A stretch of DNA of 64,000 bases from Aedoeadaptatus ivorii (lineage in GTDB: Bacteria > Bacillota > Clostridia > Tissierellales > Peptoniphilaceae), in assembly GCF_030815095.1 (NCBI RefSeq), contig NZ_JAUSWF010000003.1, positions 103,729-167,728 of the forward strand, in the 5' to 3' direction. Of this stretch, positions 25,940 to 34,636 are shown in pieces. Both the position numbers and the translations under genes were made by a program. Numbering within the stretch: the stretch's first letter is position 1; the number at the start of each line of letters is the position of its first letter. The notes under the pieces were generated by a model. That model did no database searches. It saw only the letters and a list, made by a program, of their open reading frames with translations, and was not told the DNA's origin.

Positions 25940-28387
25940 TTATCGTATCAAAGACAATATCGAGGACCGAAGCGGTTTGTCGACCTCGCTTCGAAATATC
26001 ATTAGATTCATGCCGTAAATAAGCGCGGCAAAAAGGGCAAACAGATCCCAGCGAAAGTATTTGATCTGAATCGAAAGGGGATAATTGCCGCTGAATAGAT
26101 GCACATACAACATCATAACGGCGGTAATGCCCACGGCGACGATGAGCGAATGCAGCTGCTCCTTCGCATATTCTCGCACCATGCGTCGCCGAATGTCCGC
26201 TTCTTCCATGCCTTGGGAGCGCAATATGCCGATCTCCCGGCTGCGGTGCAGTATGCCGCTCTTTACCGAGGCGTAGGCATTGCTGAAGTTAATCAGTGCC
26301 ACCATAGTGCCCAGAGCGCCCATCATCCACAATAAGGCTTTTAAGTCTTCGGATTCGAAGAAGTCTTGCTCGCCCTTGGTGCGCACTGAATAACTTTCGT
26401 CATAGGCGATATGTTGTTTGAGCCTGCGGTTAATTTCTCCCTTTACGGCCGCTTCCCGATCTTTCGGCACTTTTAGAAAGAGGCCGTACTCGCCCGCCGG
26501 AACGTCAACTTGCGCCTGCCGGTAGGCTTCGACGAAGTTGCCGCGTAAACGCATAAAGGTATCCAGATCGGTAAACATGCGCACTTGCAAAGGAAAAATC
26601 CTGTGTACATACTGCCGGGGCAATTCGTTCACCAATCGCACCGGCACGGTCTGTTGCAACGCATGTTCTTCTTCGGAAATGTCGTAGTCGATATGGTCGA
26701 CTTCCTGAAACAAGGGAATCCACTCCGCATCGGCAATGGGCGCCTTGGGATCTTTTTGGGTGCGGTTGTAGAGAAGAACCTCCCCTGGCTTTCCTCCTAT
26801 TTCCTGAAAGGCGGCTGGATCCAAACCCACAATCAGCCCCTCCACTCCGCCGAAATTTTGCATCACTTCGTCGAGTTTGGCAGCCCGCGCGGCATCGGAA
26901 AGCGGCGCATCGAGTGTGATGCGAATATATTTCTGCGCCTGCAAATATCCTCTTTCGTGGGGAACCTCTTCCTGTAGCCGACGCAGGATTCCGGGATACT
27001 TCGTACCATTTGCAAGATACGACACCTCCACATTGTATTCGCTATCGTAGGAAAAGCGCACCCGTTCGTAGGTCGCGAGTCCGTAGACGAGGCAAAGCGC
27101 GGCGAGAAGCGCAATCCCCACGGCGGATACATAGCGTTGGGCGCGCAGCACGGTTCGATTGTTGCGGGCGAGTTCTTTCCACAAGTCGGACCGACGCTTC
27201 TTTTTGCTCGAATGCATTTTTACATTGCCCCGTATGCCCTCGATAATCGGGATTTGGGCGATTCGCTTCGCCGGGGCGCGGATGGCGAGTAGAAGAATTG
27301 TGAGGGTCACGCCCACGACGCCGAGGCTGATCAACGGGTGATAATAGAAGCTGCGGCCGCCTTCTGCCGCCATGCGATCCGAAAGCAATACACCGAGCCC
27401 GATTCCCAGTATATGTCCCGCCAAGACGGGTGCCACCGCCAATTGCATGGCTTCTTTGAGGAGAAGACGATAGATCTGCCCATCGGTGGATCCGATGGAC
27501 TTATACATAGAGAGTTTTCGGATTTTCTCGAGGCCCCAGACGGCGAATACGTTTTTGATAAAAAATACAAAGAAGAGTATGCCCAAAAGAAGTCCCAGCC
27601 CGCTTACGATGGCGGAACCATAGCGATCTAAAAAACTCTGCGTCTCCTCCCCCAGATGGTAGTGGTGAATCCAATGTTTGTCGAAGTTGAGGTGCAGATC
27701 GCCGCTTCCCGTCGCCGTGTAGATGTGCTCCACCAATTCTTTCCGCGCCTCATACGCCCTTCGGAAGTCGTGGAAACGAACGACGGTCTTTTCGGCTGTG
27801 GTGTGCGCATCAAAGGGCGCATAGGTGACGTGGATGCCCGCCTCGGCATTGTATTCGTTGCGGACGATACCGCTTACGACATAGCGACAGTCGCGCTTCT
27901 CGCGAAAGGCTTCTGCCCCGCTCCACGTCGCCTCCTCGGGGATCACCTTGCCGTCCACCATCCGATCTCCGAATTTCACTTCGATGGCATCGCCGATGCG
28001 AATGCCCCGTTCGGCACAAAGACCCGCCGAAATCGCGATCTCACCTTCGCCGCGGGGCGCGCGACCTTCATAAAAGAAGTCGTCGCCCATCAGCGAATAA
28101 TACACCGCATCTACCGCTCTATGCACCAGTACTGCATCGCCCGTCATTGCCGATTCGGGTTTCCCGAGGGTCGATACCGCCGCCAATGCCTCTACCTCTT
28201 CGATTTTCTTCGTCTCTTCTGCCGACAGAGGACGATTGAATGCGGCGTCAAAGGGAAATTCGGCCCGCAAGCTTTGTCGCATGGCTTCACTGCTTGAATA
28301 GGCGCTAAAGAGAATAAATGTGTAGAAGATCGTGGTTACCAAAATGGCGATGCCGATGGGAAAGTTCTGCTTACGCATTGTACGCAT
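25940..28387 (-). CDS. FtsX-type ABC transporter permease
   Basis: 815 residues. It has an N-terminal membrane segment, a large extracytoplasmic domain (about 40-270), three membrane helices, a second N-terminal-type helix, another large outside domain (about 445-660) and three C-terminal helices. This is the duplicated FtsX/MacB layout (two FtsX domains in one chain). The domain LWMMGALGTMVALINFSNAYASVK is in the last block (given as part of residues 690-715). With the ATPase and a two-component system upstream it looks like a peptide-export or cell-envelope stress pump. It overlaps the ATPase by 17 bp. Confidence 0.85.
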   Translation of the reverse strand: MRTMRKQNFPIGIAILVTTIFYTFILFSAYSSSEAMRQSLRAEFPFDAAFNRPLSAEETKKIEEVEALAAVSTLGKPESAMTGDAVLVHRAVDAVYYSLMGDDFFYEGRAPRGEGEIAISAGLCAERGIRIGDAIEVKFGDRMVDGKVIPEEATWSGAEAFREKRDCRYVVSGIVRNEYNAEAGIHVTYAPFDAHTTAEKTVVRFHDFRRAYEARKELVEHIYTATGSGDLHLNFDKHWIHHYHLGEETQSFLDRYGSAIVSGLGLLLGILFFVFFIKNVFAVWGLEKIRKLSMYKSIGSTDGQIYRLLLKEAMQLAVAPVLAGHILGIGLGVLLSDRMAAEGGRSFYYHPLISLGVVGVTLTILLLAIRAPAKRIAQIPIIEGIRGNVKMHSSKKKRRSDLWKELARNNRTVLRAQRYVSAVGIALLAALCLVYGLATYERVRFSYDSEYNVEVSYLANGTKYPGILRRLQEEVPHERGYLQAQKYIRITLDAPLSDAARAAKLDEVMQNFGGVEGLIVGLDPAAFQEIGGKPGEVLLYNRTQKDPKAPIADAEWIPLFQEVDHIDYDISEEEHALQQTVPVRLVNELPRQYVHRIFPLQVRMFTDLDTFMRLRGNFVEAYRQAQVDVPAGEYGLFLKVPKDREAAVKGEINRRLKQHIAYDESYSVRTKGEQDFFESEDLKALLWMMGALGTMVALINFSNAYASVKSGILHRSREIGILRSQGMEEADIRRRMVREYAKEQLHSLIVAVGITAVMMLYVHLFSGNYPLSIQIKYFRWDLFALFAALIYGMNLMIFRSEVDKPLRSSILSLIR

Positions 28388-29051
28388 CTGCCACCACCTT
28401 TCCGTCTACAAAGGTGACGATCCGCTCCGCCTCCATGGCGATTTTTTCGTCGTGGGTAATCAAGAGAATCGCCTGGTTTAGGCTCCGATTAAAATACTTT
28501 AGGATCTCGATGATCTCCTTGGAGTTTTCCCGGTCCAAGTTGCCCGTGGGCTCGTCCGCCAAAATAAGTGACGGTCGGTAGATCAGACTTCGGGCAATGG
28601 CGGCCCGCTGCTGCTCGCCGCCGGAAAGCTCGCCGGGAAAGGCATCGAGTTTGTCTTCTATGCCGAGGCGCGCCGCCAGTTCCCGAAGAAAGACTTTGTC
28701 GATCTTTCTTTTGTCTAGGACCAGCGGCAGTTCGATATTGTGCCGTATGGTGATGTCGGGTATCAGATTGTAAAATTGGTAGATGAGCCCCACCTTGCGC
28801 CGCCGATAGTGCGCCAGTTCCTTGCTCGATAGCCCGGCGATGTCGCGCCCTTCTATAAAAATTTTCCCCGACGTGGGCGTATCCACCCCGCCGAGCATAT
28901 GTAAAAAGGTGGATTTTCCGCTGCCGCTCGGCCCCACCAGGGCGACGAATTCGCCCCGCTCTATACACAGACTCACGTCGTCAACGGCGCGCACGGTCCG
29001 CTCGCCCGCCCCGTATATTTTCACCAGATGTTCCGTTCGTATCAACTCCAT
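28371..29051 (-). CDS. ABC transporter ATPase, MacB/LolD/BceA type
   Basis: 226 residues. Walker A GPSGSGKSTFLH, Q-loop YQFYNLIPD, signature LSGGEQQRAAIARSL, Walker B LILADEPTGNLD and switch His in LITHDEK are all intact. The LDRENSKEI segment is typical of exporter ATPases that pair with FtsX-type permeases. It sits between the sensor kinase and permease genes in one operon. Confidence 0.93.
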   Translation of the reverse strand: MELIRTEHLVKIYGAGERTVRAVDDVSLCIERGEFVALVGPSGSGKSTFLHMLGGVDTPTSGKIFIEGRDIAGLSSKELAHYRRRKVGLIYQFYNLIPDITIRHNIELPLVLDKRKIDKVFLRELAARLGIEDKLDAFPGELSGGEQQRAAIARSLIYRPSLILADEPTGNLDRENSKEIIEILKYFNRSLNQAILLITHDEKIAMEAERIVTFVDGKVVADAYNA

Positions 29052-29086
29052 AGTATGCCCCCCTATTCTGTGTCCATACTATGGCC

Positions 29087-29947
29087 CTAAGATGACTTTT
29101 CGGTGACACGATAAAATTTCATTACGAAACGCGCTCCCGCCGCCCCTTCTTCGACCTCGAGTTCTCCGCCGTTTTCTTCGGCAATCTTTTTCGCCATGGC
29201 AAGCCCCAGGCCGAAGCCGTCGGAGTCCGGTGACTTGTAGAATCTGCGAAAGATCTTTTTTCGCTCTGCCGCGGGGATTCCCCCGCCGTCATCCTCTACG
29301 GCAATAGAAGTATACAGAGGGTTCGAGGCGGAGGTGATGGCGATGCGGCTGCAGCCCGTTTGGAACGCGGCGTTTTTCAGTAGATTGATCAGCGCCTCTG
29401 AAATCCAATAAAAATCGCCGACGACGACCTCTTCGCCCATGTCGATTGCACAGGCAATATGCCGCGCATCTAACATATCTTCCACGATCTCTTTCGCATA
29501 CGCCGCCGCTTCGGCGAGGGGAAAGGGCGCCCGCACCATGCCGCCGCCCGCATCGAGACTCGCGAGCTTTAACAGATCGTCCGCCAAGGTATTCAGCCGC
29601 AGCAACTGCCTATACAATCCCTCGCTTTCGTCCGCATTACCGCGCCGCTCCAGCTGCAACAGTATCCCCGCGATGGGCGTCTTGATCTGATGGGCAATGT
29701 CCTCTACATTCTGCGCCTGCCGCTTGGCAAGACTCTGCGTCTCTTCTCGCGCTTCTACCGCTTCTATGAACAGCTTTAAGATCTCGTCTTCGAGGATCGA
29801 AAAATCGTCCTGCGCCATTTCCGCCCGATATCGGCCCCGGTTCATACCCTCTACCGACGACAAAAGCTGCGCAATGCGATTTCTCTTTCTGCGCTCCAGA
29901 TATATATACAGACACACAAGGCTCGCACCCCATAAAAAAACAACCAT
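29087..29947 (-). CDS. Sensor histidine kinase
   Basis: 286 residues. One N-terminal membrane helix (residues 2-17) and no real extracytoplasmic domain, so the signal may come through the linked transporter, as in Bce-type systems (inference). DHp: EDIAHQIKTPIAG with the phospho-accepting His. ATP lid: N box EALINLLKNAAF, G1 EDDGGGIP, G2 FGLGLAMA. ATG 29947 has GGAG just upstream, immediately after the regulator stop; a longer reading frame to 30073 overlaps the regulator and is rejected. Confidence 0.9.
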   Translation of the reverse strand: MVVFLWGASLVCLYIYLERRKRNRIAQLLSSVEGMNRGRYRAEMAQDDFSILEDEILKLFIEAVEAREETQSLAKRQAQNVEDIAHQIKTPIAGILLQLERRGNADESEGLYRQLLRLNTLADDLLKLASLDAGGGMVRAPFPLAEAAAYAKEIVEDMLDARHIACAIDMGEEVVVGDFYWISEALINLLKNAAFQTGCSRIAITSASNPLYTSIAVEDDGGGIPAAERKKIFRRFYKSPDSDGFGLGLAMAKKIAEENGGELEVEEGAAGARFVMKFYRVTEKSS

Positions 29948-29949
29948 AC

Positions 29950-30600
29950 TCACTCCATTCTGTACCCGATGCCGCGCACCGTGGTGATTACATCCTTTTC
30001 TGTCTTGTCCCGAATCCGCTTGATTGTCGCCGTCAAGGTATTGTCGTTCACGTAGTTTTCCCGCTCGTCCCAAAACCGCGCCAACAGCTGCTCTCTGGTA
30101 AAAATGCGGTTGGGATTACAGATAAAGTACGACAGGATCCGAAATTCCAGCGCCGTAAGATCGGCCACTTTGCCCCGGTATTCGATCGTTCCGCGTGTGG
30201 AATCGTAGCGGCAATCGCGATGGGTGCGGATTTTCCTTTCCCCCACCTCGCTTTCCCGAAGCCTCACGTCGATCCGCGCACGCAACACCCGCAAGTCGAA
30301 GGGCTTGGTGATGTAGTCGTCGGCTCCCCGATCCAAAGCGGAAGCGATAAACCCGGGATCGTCCTTTACGGTGGCGATGATGACTTTTGCGCCCGTCGCA
30401 GAGAGATAAGAGAGGAGTGCCATGCCATCGCCATCGGGCAGGTTCAGATCCAGTATCGCGAGATCATAAACCTCCTTTGGCAAATCATGCGCTGCGCGAT
30501 ACGAGCGCACCCATTTTGCGGCATAGTCCGCTTCGTTCAGAAATGCTTCGATCTCGGCGCCGATAATCGGATCGTCTTCTACAATCAGTATATTTTGCAT
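29950..30600 (-). CDS. Response regulator, OmpR family
   Basis: 216 residues. Receiver domain: acidic pair VEDDPII, phospho-acceptor in LAILDLNLPDGDG, and Lys in ITKPFDL. The C-terminal winged helix ends in VITTVRGIGYRME. ATG 30600 follows AAGGAGAG. It should regulate the downstream kinase/ABC genes. Confidence 0.95.
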   Translation of the reverse strand: MQNILIVEDDPIIGAEIEAFLNEADYAAKWVRSYRAAHDLPKEVYDLAILDLNLPDGDGMALLSYLSATGAKVIIATVKDDPGFIASALDRGADDYITKPFDLRVLRARIDVRLRESEVGERKIRTHRDCRYDSTRGTIEYRGKVADLTALEFRILSYFICNPNRIFTREQLLARFWDERENYVNDNTLTATIKRIRDKTEKDVITTVRGIGYRME

Positions 30601-30666
30601 GGCCTCTCCTTTCCAATCCTTTCGCGGTGGTTCGCATCTTCTTCCTATTATAATCCATCGCAACAT

Positions 30667-30711
30667 AAAAACCCCGGGAACGGGAAGTCTTTCCCCATTC
30701 CGCAGGGTTTT
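30667..30711 (-). terminator. Terminator of the SDR gene
   Basis: Long interrupted hairpin, minus strand AAAACCC...GGAATGGG / CCCGTTCC...GGGTTTT with T-run. Confidence 0.7.
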
Positions 30712-30721
30712 CTACCCTATA

Positions 30722-31618
30722 TCAACTGCAGACGAATTGGCCGCCGTTGATGTGGATGGTCTGTCCGGTGATAAAGCTCGAACCCTTGGCCCAGGCCAAG
30801 AATACATAGGCCTCCGCCAGTTCGACGGGTTGTCCCGCCCGCTCCATCAGGGTATTCTTTCCGAAATTTTTAACGTGATCCGCCTCGAAGGTAGAGGGAA
30901 TCAGCGGCGTCCAGATGGGCCCCGGTGCGACTTGGTTGACGCGGATCTTCTGTTCCGCCAGTTGTTGGGCGAGGGAGCGGGTAAAAGCGGTGATGGCGCC
31001 CTTGGTGGCGGAATAATCCAAAAGCAGAATATTGCCTTCATAGGCGGTCACCGACGCCGTGTTGATAATGCTCGCATATGCCTGCATATGGGGAAGCGCC
31101 GCCTGCACCATAAAGAACATGGAGAAGAGGTTTGTGCGGAAGGTGCGCACCAACTGCGCCTCGTCGATGTCGAGTATGCTCTCTTGCGGGTGCTGCTCGC
31201 CGGCGTTGTTGACGAGAATATCGATTTTTCCGAAGGCGTCGACGGTCTTTTCGACGGCCTCTTCGCAAAACGCCTTGTCCCCCACATCGCCGGTGAGAAT
31301 GAGCGCTTCGGAGCCCGCGGCGCGGATTTCCTCGGCGGTTATCTCCGCGTCTTCGCATTCTTTTAGGAAGACGATGGCGACCTTCGCGCCTTCTTTCGCG
31401 TAGGCGATCGCCACCGCACGGCCTATGCCGCTGTCGCCGCCGGTAACTACGGCGACTTTGTCCGAAAGCCGCCCCGCCCCCTCAAAATCGGCGTCGTATA
31501 CGGGTTCGGTTTGCATTTCTTCTTCTACCCCGGGCCGCGTGGGCAGCTGTTCGCCGGAAATTTCTTTTCCGACGCGTTCCAGTTCGTCAAAATATTGCGC
31601 TTCGTCGAATTTCGCCAT
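30722..31618 (-). CDS. Short-chain dehydrogenase/reductase
   Basis: 298 residues, extended at the N terminus by about 45 residues rich in acidic amino acids before the fold begins. VVTGGDSGIGRAVA is the cofactor loop, LVNNAGEQ the structural NAG motif, and SVTAY...LDYSATKGA holds Ser, Tyr and Lys of the active site. It resembles the Bacillus YdaD/YhdF general-stress SDR group. ATG 31618 is favoured because AAGGAG is too close to the ATG at 31624. Confidence 0.9.
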   Translation of the reverse strand: MAKFDEAQYFDELERVGKEISGEQLPTRPGVEEEMQTEPVYDADFEGAGRLSDKVAVVTGGDSGIGRAVAIAYAKEGAKVAIVFLKECEDAEITAEEIRAAGSEALILTGDVGDKAFCEEAVEKTVDAFGKIDILVNNAGEQHPQESILDIDEAQLVRTFRTNLFSMFFMVQAALPHMQAYASIINTASVTAYEGNILLLDYSATKGAITAFTRSLAQQLAEQKIRVNQVAPGPIWTPLIPSTFEADHVKNFGKNTLMERAGQPVELAEAYVFLAWAKGSSFITGQTIHINGGQFVCS

Positions 31619-31709
31619 AGTCATTCTCCTTTCGTATGCCTTTTATTTCTCTTTTCCCTTATACCCGCGGTTGTGTATAAAAATATGAAATTTGCGTGTG
31701 TTCTCTCTG

Positions 31710-32309
31710 TTATTCCTTTTCTACAGCAAAAGGATCGGTATCGGGATTGCGATTCCAGATATATTCAATTTCTCGCGCTACGGCCTCTGCCGTGGATACG
31801 CCGTGATGGTCAGCAACAAATCCGAGTGCCATATCGATGCCGGCGGAAATCCCCGAGGCGGTATAATATTTCTCCGATATAGACCACCGCGCAGAACTCT
31901 GCCAGTTTACCTGTGCGTTCGTCGATATCACCCAGTCCCATGCCATTTTATTACTCGTCGCTTCCTTCCCGTCCAGCAATCCCGTCTTCGCCAACAGTGC
32001 CGAGCCGGTACAAACGGTCAGTACATTGGCTGCTTTTTGTGCAACCTCTCGCAATTTTCGAATAAATACCACATTCCGAATCAATTCCCTGGTCCCCATA
32101 CCGCCCGGTACGAGCAGAATATCGAAAAGTGCAATATCATCGATTGCCTCGGTTTCTATCCGCGCTCCTTGTCTACTCACCTTAATGCCGCCTTCAAAAG
32201 ACACATATCGCAATGTATAGCGATCGTTCATACGCCCGAAAACCTGTACGGGCCCAAAGGCATCCAGTGTCTCAAAATCGTCGAACAACAATACACATAT
32301 TTTGTTCAT
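31710..32309 (-). CDS. DJ-1/PfpI family protein (isonitrile-hydratase-like)
   Basis: 199 residues. ICVLLFDDFETLDAFGPVQVF is residues 3-23 in part, and TVCTGSALLAKTGLLDG holds the nucleophilic-elbow Cys typical of DJ-1/PfpI proteins. KMAWDW resembles the isonitrile hydratase branch. The reaction is unknown; stress chaperone/deglycase roles are also known in the superfamily. ATG 32309 has GGGAGGTGG upstream, so the ATG at 32327 is not used. Confidence 0.85.
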   Translation of the reverse strand: MNKICVLLFDDFETLDAFGPVQVFGRMNDRYTLRYVSFEGGIKVSRQGARIETEAIDDIALFDILLVPGGMGTRELIRNVVFIRKLREVAQKAANVLTVCTGSALLAKTGLLDGKEATSNKMAWDWVISTNAQVNWQSSARWSISEKYYTASGISAGIDMALGFVADHHGVSTAEAVAREIEYIWNRNPDTDPFAVEKE

Positions 32310-32390
32310 AGCCACCTCCCAAATCATTTTACTGCGATACTGTATCTGTATCCGATTTTAATGTATCCGAACCTCAGAATTGCGAGCAAT

Positions 32391-32424
32391 AAAAAAATCC
32401 CCGACGCCGATGCATCGAGGATTT
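32391..32424 (-). terminator. Terminator of the TetR-controlled operon
   Basis: Minus strand AAATCCTCGA / TCGGGGATTT with seven T; one G-U pair. Confidence 0.8.
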
Positions 32425-32428
32425 ACGG

Positions 32429-33493
32429 TTATGCGATTTGTCTCTGTCCTTTTTTGATCCGCACGAAGAGCCATATCAAGCCGACCCCCAAGAGGATGTG
32501 TCCCATGCCGGATACCCCCGAAAGCGCCGCTTCCGAAATCGTACCCGCGCCTTCTGCCACGACGTCGTAGATGCCGTAAGCGAGCATGGCGGCGAGGGTC
32601 CATACCAGGCCGATGTTGTAAAGATAAAACGGCCGGCGGAATCGCGCAAGCGTCTTTGCATCCGATGTGCGCACGAATAGATACGCGATCAAAAGCACCA
32701 TCAAACCCAGCGCCAGGGTATGCACGTGAAGTTTGCTCAAATGGCTGGGGGCGGTATAACCGAAAAACTTGGTGAACTCCCGGTACCATACTCCGCCCAC
32801 GAGGCCCATCACCCCAAAGGTAAGGGCCTGGTCCAAAATGCTCTCGGCGCCGAATGCGGGGACGAAGTGGCGGAATCCCACCACGACGATGCCCACATAG
32901 GCCAATGTCTTCGGCATCATAAGTGCCCCCACGGCGGGCCGGGTGTCCGCCCATAGGACGACGGGGATATAGAAGGCAAAACTCAAGAAGATCAGCAGGC
33001 TCATGTATTGGAGTCCCGCTTTGTGGCGATGGCGATAGGTCCATAGGATCAGGAGTATCCCCATAATCGCAAAGGGAATGTTTCGCACAATTCCCATGGT
33101 ATAGTCGCCGGGCATGCTGCCCCAGCCATTTTGCGGCAAGAGCACGCAGACAATGCGAACCGCGGCGAGGACGAGGATCGCCGCCATTTTTTTCTTGTCC
33201 GAATCGCCGCTTTGGGCCTTGTAATAGAAGTAAAAGAGCACATAAAAGATCGTCATGGTAATGCTCGTCACAAATTGTCCCATAGAGAGGGCGCGTTCAT
33301 AGGCGCCGAATCCGCCGGGACTCATATGGGAAAGGATGCGGGGAATCAGATGAAAGGCATCCCCCGCTCCCAACAGCACCGCCATCCAACCGAACAGCTT
33401 TGCCCCTTCTTTGCGGGTAAAGAGCAGGCGCACGCCCAACCCGATGACCACGCACAGATAGAATACATCGAATAAAGATTCACCGAGTGCCAT
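32429..33493 (-). CDS. Membrane protein with DUF2871-like C-terminal domain
   Basis: About 354 residues and ten membrane helices. The second half, from WYREFTKFFGYTAPSHLSKL to GMGHILLGVGLIWLF, looks like DUF2871, a four-helix membrane domain with conserved His (HVHTLALG). The first half, six helices, is unassigned and may be a fused domain. Conserved His pairs suggest heme or metal binding (inference). The start is ATG 33493 or the adjacent TTG 33496, both served by AGGAGG inside the end of tetR. Confidence 0.65.
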   Translation of the reverse strand: MALGESLFDVFYLCVVIGLGVRLLFTRKEGAKLFGWMAVLLGAGDAFHLIPRILSHMSPGGFGAYERALSMGQFVTSITMTIFYVLFYFYYKAQSGDSDKKKMAAILVLAAVRIVCVLLPQNGWGSMPGDYTMGIVRNIPFAIMGILLILWTYRHRHKAGLQYMSLLIFLSFAFYIPVVLWADTRPAVGALMMPKTLAYVGIVVVGFRHFVPAFGAESILDQALTFGVMGLVGGVWYREFTKFFGYTAPSHLSKLHVHTLALGLMVLLIAYLFVRTSDAKTLARFRRPFYLYNIGLVWTLAAMLAYGIYDVVAEGAGTISEAALSGVSGMGHILLGVGLIWLFVRIKKGQRQIA

Positions 33494-34061
33494 CAATGTG
33501 CACCCCTCCTTTCAGCCACGCTGCGTACTGCTTATAGTGCCGCACAAATTCCTGCGCGTCCCACTTCTCCAAAAAATTTCGTTGAATCAGATTGTGCACG
33601 ACGGCCTTTATAAACTGCATCTCTTCCCGATACAGATACCGATCCCTGTCGCTCGCACCGGCGGCCGCGCTCTTCCGATACGCCTGCCAGCCTTCTTCGA
33701 GCCCCGGGGTCCAGTACAAAAATCGGTTCTTATAGATGCCGTAATTGCCCTCGACAAACAAGATCTCCGCCAAGCGGTCGCCATATTCCTCCAGAGCGGC
33801 GAAGACGTCGCCCTCTTGTTCGGTCAATAGCGCCATAAACAGATCGTGAATGTCTACGGTCTCGCGGTCGAGGATGGTAAAATACGCCTCTTCGAGATTC
33901 TCGAAGTACTGGTAAAAGCTGCCGCGGGCGATCTCCGACGCCTCGACGATTTCCTTTACATTCGCCTCGAAAATCGTCTTGGTCTGAAACGTGTGCTTCA
34001 GCACCTCGAGAATCCGCGCCTGTTTTTCTTCGCTCAGATTATAAAAGGTCGCCTTGGGCAT
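33480..34061 (-). CDS. TetR/AcrR family transcriptional regulator
   Basis: 193 residues. N-terminal HTH: KQARILEVLKHTFQTKTIFEANVKEIVEASEIARGSFYQYFENLEEAYF spans residues 12-60 in the canonical TetR pattern. The C-terminal ligand domain is helical and Trp/Tyr-rich. ATG 34061 follows GGGGAGGCG. It lies between two membrane-protein genes, overlapping both, and the operon promoter carries two palindromes that are probably its operators. Confidence 0.92.
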   Translation of the reverse strand: MPKATFYNLSEEKQARILEVLKHTFQTKTIFEANVKEIVEASEIARGSFYQYFENLEEAYFTILDRETVDIHDLFMALLTEQEGDVFAALEEYGDRLAEILFVEGNYGIYKNRFLYWTPGLEEGWQAYRKSAAAGASDRDRYLYREEMQFIKAVVHNLIQRNFLEKWDAQEFVRHYKQYAAWLKGGVHIDGTR

Positions 34062-34476
34062 CGCATACGCCTCCCCGTGCAAACAGTTGACAGAAATACT
34101 TGACTCCGGCGGCAAAGAGCGCCGCACCGAGTCCGGTATAGAATACCGCAAAAAAGAGCGTCGGAAGCAACGCGGACTTGCGCAACAAAATGCCGAAAGT
34201 CATCATAAACGCCATAATCAAATAGCTCTTTTTGTCAAAAAACGACCACGGGCGAATGGCGGCCTCGTCCATCATTCCGATGCGCACGCGGTTTTTTTCT
34301 TGTAGCGACGAAAAGATCTTGCTGTAAAAAATAAAGCCGATCGCCGCACTTACGGGCAACCACCACAAAGCGGCGCCTTCTAATGCGATTTGTGCGCCAA
34401 CGCCGATCTTTAATACCATAGATCCCGCCAAGATCCACAACAGACCGGCGACGGCTGCGAGTGTATTGCGTTTCAA
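34039..34476 (-). CDS. Four-helix membrane protein, unknown function
   Basis: 145 residues. Four hydrophobic segments at about 7-25, 36-52, 87-101 and 105-125. The middle loop (FSSLQEKNRVRIGMMDEAAIRPWSFFDKK, residues 55-83) is charged. No known family recognised. It is the first gene of the TetR-regulated operon and overlaps tetR by 23 bp. AGGAGGAATT precedes the ATG. Confidence 0.7.
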   Translation of the reverse strand: MKRNTLAAVAGLLWILAGSMVLKIGVGAQIALEGAALWWLPVSAAIGFIFYSKIFSSLQEKNRVRIGMMDEAAIRPWSFFDKKSYLIMAFMMTFGILLRKSALLPTLFFAVFYTGLGAALFAAGVKYFCQLFARGGVCDAQGDLL

Positions 34477-34495
34477 AATAATTCCTCCTTTATAA

Positions 34496-34550
34496 ATGAC
34501 GATGTGTCATCTATGGTTTTAGTATATATGACACCGTGTCATTTTTTCAA
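34496..34550 (-). promoter_or_regulatory. TetR-type promoter with two operators
   Basis: Minus strand -35 TTGAAA (34545-34550) and -10 TATACT (34521-34526), 18-base spacer. Operator 1, ATGACACCGTGTCAT (34528-34542), a perfect 7-1-7 palindrome, fills the spacer. Operator 2, ATGACGATGTGTCAT (34496-34510), lies just after the start site. Centre-to-centre distance is 32 bp, three helical turns. Confidence 0.8.
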
Positions 34551-34601
34551 GGGATTTTTTAATATTTCGCGATATTTCTGCACATTAGAATGTTGCGCAA
34601 T

Positions 34602-34632
34602 AAAAAAAGACCGGGGTCTCTCCCGATCTTTT
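34602..34632 (-). terminator. Terminator of arsM
   Basis: Minus strand AAAGATCGGG-AGAGAC-CCCGGTCTTT-type hairpin with seven T; one G-U pair. Confidence 0.8.
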
Positions 34633-34636
34633 GCCC

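Noticed and set aside
30601..30666. Longer N terminus of the response regulator
   Set aside because: The ATG at 30600 has a good ribosome site and begins the receiver fold directly.
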